Assembly: GCF_001907235.1 (NCBI RefSeq)
Contig: NZ_MQVS01000004.1
Span: 1 to 64,000, forward strand
Origin: Buchananella hordeovulneris
GTDB taxonomy: Bacteria; Actinomycetota; Actinomycetes; Actinomycetales; Actinomycetaceae
Length of the DNA: 64,000 nt
Direction of reading: 5' to 3'
In this document: piece after piece, positions 58,702 to 64,000 of the stretch
Layout: each line of letters begins with the position of its first letter
Numbering within the stretch: position 1 is the stretch's first letter
The notes under the pieces: model-generated
What the model saw: only the letters and a program-made list of their open reading frames with translations
The model's database searches: none
Told to the model about the DNA's origin: nothing
Translations under genes and position numbers: made by a program

Positions 58702-60558
58702 TCATTGCCCACCCCGCCGCGTCAGGAGGGCGTACACCCGGCGCCGCAGCCCCGTCGGCACCAGGCGGTAGCCGCCGCGGGTGGCCAAATTGAATAGCAG
58801 GCCGACCCAGGTCACGATCCCCAGCTGCCAGAGCTTGCTTTGCATGCGCACCTCGCTGACCAGCAGCTTCCAGCCACCGCGGCGGCGATAGGCGCCCTCC
58901 CCCACCCGGTAGGCCACCAGGGCCTCGGGCACGTTGGCGGCCGCCGCCCCCGCCGCCACCATGCGGGCGAACAGCCAGTAGTCCTCCATGAGCGCTAGGT
59001 GTTGGTAGCCGCCCACCTGCTCGACCACCGACCGGCGGTAGACGACCGATGGGTGGTTAAAGGGGTCGCGCCGCCGCATGAGCCGGGCGATGTCCGCCTG
59101 GCTTTGCGGGTAGCGTCGGATCATGCCCGGCTCGGCGGGATCGGTCTCGAACTCGGCAATCGCCGAACCGACCAGGTCCTTGCCGGCGGCAATCAGCGGC
59201 AACTGGGTGGCCAGGCGGGTGGGCAGCGAAATATCGTCGGCGTCCTGGCGCACGACGACGTCGTAGCGGCAGTGGGCGAGCCCGGCCGACAGCGCCCGCG
59301 CCAGCCCCAGGTTCGCTGCCAGTCGGACCACGGTGACCGACAGACCCGCCACCGGGTCGGTGCGGCTGCGGGTCCCCAGGTCGGCCACCACCTCCTCGAC
59401 TTCGGGGCGCAGCGGCCCGTCGGTGACGAGCACCAATTCGCTGGGCGGACAGGTCTGTTCCACCGTCACCGAGCGCAGGGCCCGCCGCAGCTGCGCGGCG
59501 TCGTCGCCCAGGTAGGTCGACACCAGGACCGACACGCCGGAGACCAACTGGCAGGCGCCCGGCAGTGCCCGCCCGCCCCGTCGTTCCACCCGCGCCGCCG
59601 GGGGCGGCGGGGCTGACGGCAGTCGCAGCGACTCCACGTGCAGCACATCACCAGCCACCGGGGTGTCGGCCAGCACAGCGGGAGTGGCCGGGGCCGGGGC
59701 CAATCCGGCCCGCAAGCCGACCGCCCCCACGCGCCGCAGCCGCGCCGGATCCGGCGACTTGGCCAGTGTCCGGACCCACCGCAGCACGCTCGCCCCAGCG
59801 TAGGCCACCCGTTCGAGCGGCTCGAAGCTGCGCCGCGAGCGCAGCGCCCACAGCTTGTTGCGCACCTCCCATTCGAAGCGGTCGCCTGGGTCGGCGCTGG
59901 AGTCGCCGAGCACTTTCGTGGCGTGCACCACGACGGAGTCGGGCACGAACAGGCCGGTGCGGCCCCGCAGGAGGGCGGCGGTGTACTCAAAATCGTCGTT
60001 CCACAGGAAGTAGCCGGCGCGTGGCAGGCCGACGGCGGCAATCGCGCGGGCGTCGAGCAGGATGGAGACGAAGGAGGCGGTGCGCACGTGCTGCACCCCG
60101 GCCCGCGCGGCGCGCAGGCGGGCGGCGCGGGCGAGGAAGGGGCGGGGGCGCGGCGTGTTCATGGGGTGTTCGGTGCCGTCGGTCCACACCGCTTTGGAGG
60201 CCAGGAGCGCCGGGCTGCCCCCGTAGCGGGCCTTGGCGGCCAGCAGCTCGGCCAGGGCCGTGGGGGTGGGCAGGGTGTCGTCGTCCATGATCCACACGTA
60301 GTCGGCGGCGTGTTGCGCCACCGCGCGGGCGATGCCCGCCGTGAAGCCGCCCGCCCCGCCGGTATTTCTCGGCAGCGTCACCACCTCGGTGACGGCCGGG
60401 TGGGTGCGGGCCACCTCGCCGGAGCCGTCGCTGGAGGCGTTGTCTACCACCACCAGGGCGTCCACTGGGCGGGTTTGGGCCGCGAGCTTGGCCAGTACCT
60501 GCGTCAGCAGTTCGCGACGGTTGTAGGCCACCACCACGGCCACTATGCGTTCGCCCAC
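58702..60558 (-). CDS. Double-domain GT2 glycosyltransferase
   Basis: The 618-residue protein joins two GT2 domains. Domain 1 (about 1-290) is GlfT1-like: NTGGAGGFTAGIARAV, YVWIMDDDTLPTPTALAE and YFLWNDDFEYTAALL. After a Pro/Ala-rich linker, domain 2 (about 340-600) begins SVLVSTYLGDD, has the donor site YDVVVRQDADDISLP and the acceptor segment RDPFNHPSVVYRRSVVEQVG. One chain may therefore add two different sugars or act twice on a glycan. The GTG follows AAAGGGG. It precedes the DUF6541 gene by about 70 bases. Confidence 0.9.
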   Translation of the reverse strand: MGERIVAVVVAYNRRELLTQVLAKLAAQTRPVDALVVVDNASSDGSGEVARTHPAVTEVVTLPRNTGGAGGFTAGIARAVAQHAADYVWIMDDDTLPTPTALAELLAAKARYGGSPALLASKAVWTDGTEHPMNTPRPRPFLARAARLRAARAGVQHVRTASFVSILLDARAIAAVGLPRAGYFLWNDDFEYTAALLRGRTGLFVPDSVVVHATKVLGDSSADPGDRFEWEVRNKLWALRSRRSFEPLERVAYAGASVLRWVRTLAKSPDPARLRRVGAVGLRAGLAPAPATPAVLADTPVAGDVLHVESLRLPSAPPPPAARVERRGGRALPGACQLVSGVSVLVSTYLGDDAAQLRRALRSVTVEQTCPPSELVLVTDGPLRPEVEEVVADLGTRSRTDPVAGLSVTVVRLAANLGLARALSAGLAHCRYDVVVRQDADDISLPTRLATQLPLIAAGKDLVGSAIAEFETDPAEPGMIRRYPQSQADIARLMRRRDPFNHPSVVYRRSVVEQVGGYQHLALMEDYWLFARMVAAGAAAANVPEALVAYRVGEGAYRRRGGWKLLVSEVRMQSKLWQLGIVTWVGLLFNLATRGGYRLVPTGLRRRVYALLTRRGGQ

Positions 60559-60588
60559 TTACTTGCCCCTTTCCGACTGTCGACATTG

Positions 60589-60624
60589 TGCCACCCTGCC
60601 CGGTGGGAGGCGGGCAGGGTGGCA
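60589..60624 (-). terminator. Terminator after the CWB2/NlpC-P60 gene
   Basis: A perfect 13-bp inverted repeat (60589-60601 with 60612-60624, 10-base loop) lies about 10 bases past the wall-protein stop. It has no U tract. It separates that gene from the double GT2 gene. Confidence 0.62.
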
Positions 60625-60634
60625 GGCAGATCCC

Positions 60635-63600
60635 TTACGGGAAGGGCCGCACCACGGTGGCGATGTAGCTGTTCCACCGCAGATCGGTCACGTGGGTATC
60701 CAGGGCGATGCCGCCGGATTCGATGATGCGATCGTTGCCGAGGTAGATGGCAACGTGGTCGATCGTGCCGTAGCCGTTGTGGTAGAAGACCAGGTCGCCG
60801 CGCTGGCGTTGGGCCCACGGCACCTTCAGGAACCCGTTGTGGGCGTGCAGCTCCCGGCTGGTGCGGTAGTCCGGCCACTGATGCTTCATCACGTTGATGG
60901 GTTGCGGGTCCAGACCGGCGGCGTAGAGGGCTTGCAGCACGAGACCGGAGCAGTCGAACCCTAGTTTGGTGGGCCCGGCCCCGCCCCAGGTGTATTCGGT
61001 GCCGCGTTGGCGCATGGCGTAGGCGATCATGGCTTCGATGCGTTCGTGGCGGCTGGCGTTGGGCCGCACCTGCACCTTTTCCTGGTGGGCGTCGATGGTC
61101 CACGGGTAGCCGGTGTGCAGCGCCTGCCAGGTGCGGGGGCCGACGATGCCGTCCACGGCCAGCCCGGACCGGGCCTGGAATCGGCGCACCGCGTTGATGG
61201 TGGTGCTGTCCATGGTTTCCCACCGGGAGCCGAGCCCGAGGGCGCGCTGGGTGAGGCTAACTTTGGTGCCGTTCCAGCCCGCCAGCAGTTCTTGGCCCCC
61301 GCGCACCGGCGTGATGGAACGCACCGGCCCCAGTTTGCCTGCCGCGGCGCACCACGGGCGGTCGTTGGCGGGTAGGGAGGAGCGGAACTTGGCGTACTCG
61401 GCGCTGCACCCGTCCGCGGGCGCGGGCAGGGAGTTGGCAAAGCCACACACGGTGTTCTTCTCGGCGTTGGACACCGGCCCGACTGCCAGGCGGGTGTTTA
61501 GTCCCATGCCGCGAAGGTGGTCGAGGTGGTGACGTTCCTGGCAGCCGGGGGTGATGTAGATGAGGGGGGCACGCTGATGGGAGGCGAAGGGGGCCGCCGC
61601 GATCGCCTCCGCCAGGGCGGTGGAGTTGACCGCCACGTAGGTCCCGCGCTTGGGGGACCGCTCCGCTATCGCCCGCGAGGTGGCGTACCGGTTGGGACCG
61701 GAGATGCGGCTCCAGCGGAGGGACAGGCCGCTGGTGAGCTGGTTGGCGATCTGGTCGCTGACCGAACCCGGGCCGCCGACGACGACCACCGCGCGGGGCC
61801 GCAGGCGTTGCAGCTCGGCGGCCACCGGGGCGGGGTTGGAGCCGACCAGCAGCACGGGGGCGTCGTTTTGCCCGGCCTGAACCGCGATCGGCACGGCGTC
61901 GACCTGGGAGATGGCCCCGGCGACGTAAACCAGGTCGGCGCGGCTGTAGGTGCGGGCGACCTCCAGGGAGGTGGCCACCCGATCCCGGCCCGCCAGGCGG
62001 GTGACCGGCGCGACGGCTTGAGCTTGCGCTTCGGCCTGGGGCGAGACCGAGCCGGTGCCGCCGAGGATGACGATGCGCTTGGGTTGCAGGCGCTGCAGTT
62101 CTTGCACCGTCCACTGGTCTAGGCCCTGCGGGGTGGCCAGCAACACGGGACCGCCGCTGCGGACCGCGAGCGGGGCGGCAGCCAGGCCGTCTGGGACCGC
62201 CCCCGCCCCGATGATGACCACCGTCTCCACGCCGGGGCTGTAGTGCTGGGCGGACAGGGCGACCGCTGTGCGGCTCGGGCGGTCGGCCACGGTGTGGCTG
62301 TTGGTTACCGGGCGCAAGCGTCCGCAGCCGTCCACTACCCCGCTGGGTTGTAGTTCGTGCGGATGCCCGACGGCGATGCGGGCCACGCGGGGGGCGGCCG
62401 CCAGGGCCTTGGCCGTGTCGGGCGGCACGCAGGCCGGATTGGTCAGCAGCAGGGGGCTGCCCAGGGCGGCGGCGCTGACGGCCCCCACCAGGTCGTTGGC
62501 GAGCACGTTGCCGGTCACCAGGAGCGGGCGGTCGGCGCGGTGACCGGGCCAGCCGACCCCGAAGAGGTTGGCGCTGGTGGCGTAGCGGTTAGCGCCCCCG
62601 ATGCGGGTGGCCTGCGCGCCTTTGGCCGCCTGCTGGGCCTCCTGCAGCAGGGGGTCGCTGAAGGAGGCGCTGCCGCCCACCACGTAGAGCTGCTTGGGGG
62701 CCAGCTCGCTGAGGGCGGCCTTGGTGGCGCCCTCAAGGCGGCCACCCCGCACCGGCAGGAGTGCGGCCTGCTGCCGGGCGGCGAAGGCCACGGCCGGGCC
62801 CACCAGCACCCCGTTGTCGGCGGGCACCAGAACGACGGGCGCACCGGTCGGGAAGTATTTGGCGGTTGCCGCTCCGGCCGCCACCGAGGTGTGGGGACTG
62901 ACCCGGGTGACGGTGGTGGCGCCTGCGGCGGCTTGGCTGGCGGTGACGACGCTGTCGGGCACGGCACTGGGCCCGCCCACCACCAGGAGGGTGGCCGGGC
63001 GGGTGCGTTCCAGCACGCCGCGGGCGGCGCCGGGCAGCGAGGCCCCCACCGGGATGGGGACGGCCCCCAGGTGGGCGGCCAGGGCGGCACTGGCGGCCCC
63101 GGCGGCGGGATCGTCGGCGGCGAAGAGCACCGCCGCCTGGGTCGCGCCGGGGAACGTGGCGCTGTAGTGGTGTTCCAGCTCGCCACTGCCTGCCGTTGGG
63201 GAGAGACGCTGGACCCCGCCCCCTTGCGTCAGGTCCCCGCTGGGGGTCAGCGGCAGCCGCGGCAGCTGCGGGCGGCCGGTGAGCGGGGTGATGGAGGCGC
63301 TGGGCGTCGGCTGTGGGACCGCGGTCGGCGACTGGCTGGGGTGCGGGGTATCCTCCGGCTCCGCGGTGGGAGTCGGCAGACCCGGGCTGGGTTCGCTCGG
63401 CTCGGCGGGGTCGTCTGGCGCGCTCGGCTCGGCGGGGTCGTCTGGCGCGCTTGGCTCGCTCGGCTCGGCGGGCGCGTCCGGCTCACTCGGCTCGCTCGGC
63501 TCCGGGGCGGCCGGGGCCGGGGAGTCTTCCTCCGGGGTGCTGGGCGGCTCGGTCTCGTCCGGGGTCGGCACTTCCTGCGCCGGCAGGGCGCTGTGTGGCG

Positions 63601-63730
63601 GGCCTGCGGGGGCCGCAGGCTGCCCGTGGCCCACCCCTGGCAGCGGGCTGGCCACCGCGGGAGCGCTCAGGGATGTCATCAGACTCCAGACTGCGACTGC
63701 CACCACGCTGATACGTCTTTGTACGGTCAT
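60635..63730 (-). CDS. Secreted cell-wall protein with CWB2 repeats and NlpC/P60 domain
   Basis: The predicted 1031-residue protein has a signal peptide (about 1-42), an acidic Pro/Ser/Glu-rich stretch (about 50-150), and a series of cell-wall-binding type-2 repeats (several VVGGxxSV-type motifs, GRDRVATSLEVA, GPNRYATSRAIA). A peptidoglycan-binding helical domain (TINAVRRFQARSGLAVDGIV) and an NlpC/P60 peptidase complete it; the peptidase has the catalytic Cys in LGFDCSGLVLQAL and a His in TIDHVAIYLGNDRII. It would cut wall peptide stems while attached to the wall. The ATG at 63730 is divergent from wecB by about 66 bases. Confidence 0.93.
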   Translation of the reverse strand: MTVQRRISVVAVAVWSLMTSLSAPAVASPLPGVGHGQPAAPAGPPHSALPAQEVPTPDETEPPSTPEEDSPAPAAPEPSEPSEPDAPAEPSEPSAPDDPAEPSAPDDPAEPSEPSPGLPTPTAEPEDTPHPSQSPTAVPQPTPSASITPLTGRPQLPRLPLTPSGDLTQGGGVQRLSPTAGSGELEHHYSATFPGATQAAVLFAADDPAAGAASAALAAHLGAVPIPVGASLPGAARGVLERTRPATLLVVGGPSAVPDSVVTASQAAAGATTVTRVSPHTSVAAGAATAKYFPTGAPVVLVPADNGVLVGPAVAFAARQQAALLPVRGGRLEGATKAALSELAPKQLYVVGGSASFSDPLLQEAQQAAKGAQATRIGGANRYATSANLFGVGWPGHRADRPLLVTGNVLANDLVGAVSAAALGSPLLLTNPACVPPDTAKALAAAPRVARIAVGHPHELQPSGVVDGCGRLRPVTNSHTVADRPSRTAVALSAQHYSPGVETVVIIGAGAVPDGLAAAPLAVRSGGPVLLATPQGLDQWTVQELQRLQPKRIVILGGTGSVSPQAEAQAQAVAPVTRLAGRDRVATSLEVARTYSRADLVYVAGAISQVDAVPIAVQAGQNDAPVLLVGSNPAPVAAELQRLRPRAVVVVGGPGSVSDQIANQLTSGLSLRWSRISGPNRYATSRAIAERSPKRGTYVAVNSTALAEAIAAAPFASHQRAPLIYITPGCQERHHLDHLRGMGLNTRLAVGPVSNAEKNTVCGFANSLPAPADGCSAEYAKFRSSLPANDRPWCAAAGKLGPVRSITPVRGGQELLAGWNGTKVSLTQRALGLGSRWETMDSTTINAVRRFQARSGLAVDGIVGPRTWQALHTGYPWTIDAHQEKVQVRPNASRHERIEAMIAYAMRQRGTEYTWGGAGPTKLGFDCSGLVLQALYAAGLDPQPINVMKHQWPDYRTSRELHAHNGFLKVPWAQRQRGDLVFYHNGYGTIDHVAIYLGNDRIIESGGIALDTHVTDLRWNSYIATVVRPFP
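63395..63448. repeat. Perfect 27-base tandem repeat in the wall-protein gene
   Basis: Two exact 27-base copies (63395-63421 and 63422-63448) encode nine-residue units in the Pro/Ser/Glu-rich linker. Partial copies flank them. Copy-number change would stay in frame and alter the length of the wall-spanning region. Confidence 0.85.
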
Positions 63731-63796
63731 GGCGACAACAATAGAGGGACGGACGGGGGGCGAACGTCGCCCCACAGGTGGATAGACTCGGGCGCC

Positions 63797-64000
63797 ATGA
63801 AGCTGATGTCAGTTGTCGGGGCGCGGCCCCAGTTCGTCAAACTTGCTCCCATCGCGCATGCCTGCGCACGGGCGGGGGTGGAACACGTCGTGGTGCACAC
63901 CGGGCAGCACTACGATCCGTTGCTGTCCGACGTATTTTTCACCGACCTCAACATTCCCGCGCCCGACGAGCACTTGGGGGTGGGCTCGGGGAGCCACGGC
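63797..64000 (+). CDS. wecB: UDP-N-acetylglucosamine 2-epimerase, N-terminal part
   Basis: Sixty-eight codons are present before the right edge. The start MKLMSVVGARPQFVKLAP followed by VVHTGQHYDPLLSDVFF is the hallmark of non-hydrolysing UDP-GlcNAc 2-epimerases, which make UDP-ManNAc for surface polymers. The reading frame stays open to base 64000. It is divergent from the CWB2/NlpC-P60 gene and continues the surface-glycan region. Confidence 0.92.
   Translation, partial: MKLMSVVGARPQFVKLAPIAHACARAGVEHVVVHTGQHYDPLLSDVFFTDLNIPAPDEHLGVGSGSHG

Noticed and set aside
63391-63480. Short repeats as a CRISPR-like array
   Set aside because: The repeats are contiguous, in frame and code for a Pro/Ser/Glu linker; there are no spacers or cas genes.

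Overview
The window is a chromosomal segment of a GC-rich Gram-positive actinobacterium. The lineage rests on the reverse-strand start of a 16S rRNA gene, two WhiB-family regulators, MtrAB-LpqB, PdtaS, DUF3499, TIGR03089 and Rv3235-like proteins, GatCAB, and many GTG starts with 4-base stop/start overlaps. An LPXTG-type surface protein, a galactofuranose gene set and an enlarged LigA fit the Actinomycetaceae or a relative; that family-level placement is inference only. No phage, insertion sequence, CRISPR array or tRNA gene was seen.

Layout. 1-400: the 16S 5' end, its leader and promoter (minus strand). 402-9172: housekeeping genes (malic enzyme, gatCAB, a cardiolipin-synthase-like protein, ligA). 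9255-17790: a same-strand run of a NarL-type two-component system, an ABC ATPase with three altered catalytic motifs, a permease split into two coupled ORFs, and a type VII-secretion-like FHA/FtsK ATPase. 17698-22178: a small membrane protein, whiB1, an LPXTG adhesin and a PdtaS-type kinase. 22229-24565: a DUF2505 protein, an OsmC protein, thyA and folA. 24550-28590: a CpaE-like/SAF pair, a small HTH protein, a hypothetical protein, a LysM protein and an Rv3235-like protein.

28637-37270 (minus) carries secA, hpf, a ComF-family gene, lpqB, mtrB and mtrA in the order familiar from mycobacteria. 37458-44478 carries the GDPD-membrane, DUF4129, DUF4350, MoxR, DUF58, SpoIIM and RDD block, resembling mycobacterial Rv3689-Rv3695. 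44475-51246 carries DUF3499, a metallopeptidase-family protein, DUF5719, a giant GT2-membrane protein, whiB2 and a TIGR03089 protein.

51289-64000 is a cell-surface glycan region: UDP-galactopyranose mutase, a GlfT1-like transferase, a GT4 enzyme, a Wzm/Wzt-type ABC exporter, a polytopic DUF6541-like protein, a double-domain GT2 enzyme, a large CWB2-repeat/NlpC-P60 wall protein, and the start of a UDP-GlcNAc 2-epimerase. Together these suggest synthesis, export and wall anchoring of a galactofuranose-containing polymer.

The best candidate for something undescribed is the 9255-17790 locus. Its ABC ATPase lacks the usual Q-loop, signature and H-loop residues, its permease is split, and its EccC-like ATPase keeps the P-loop lysine only in the first of three ATPase modules, with no WXG100 gene in the window.
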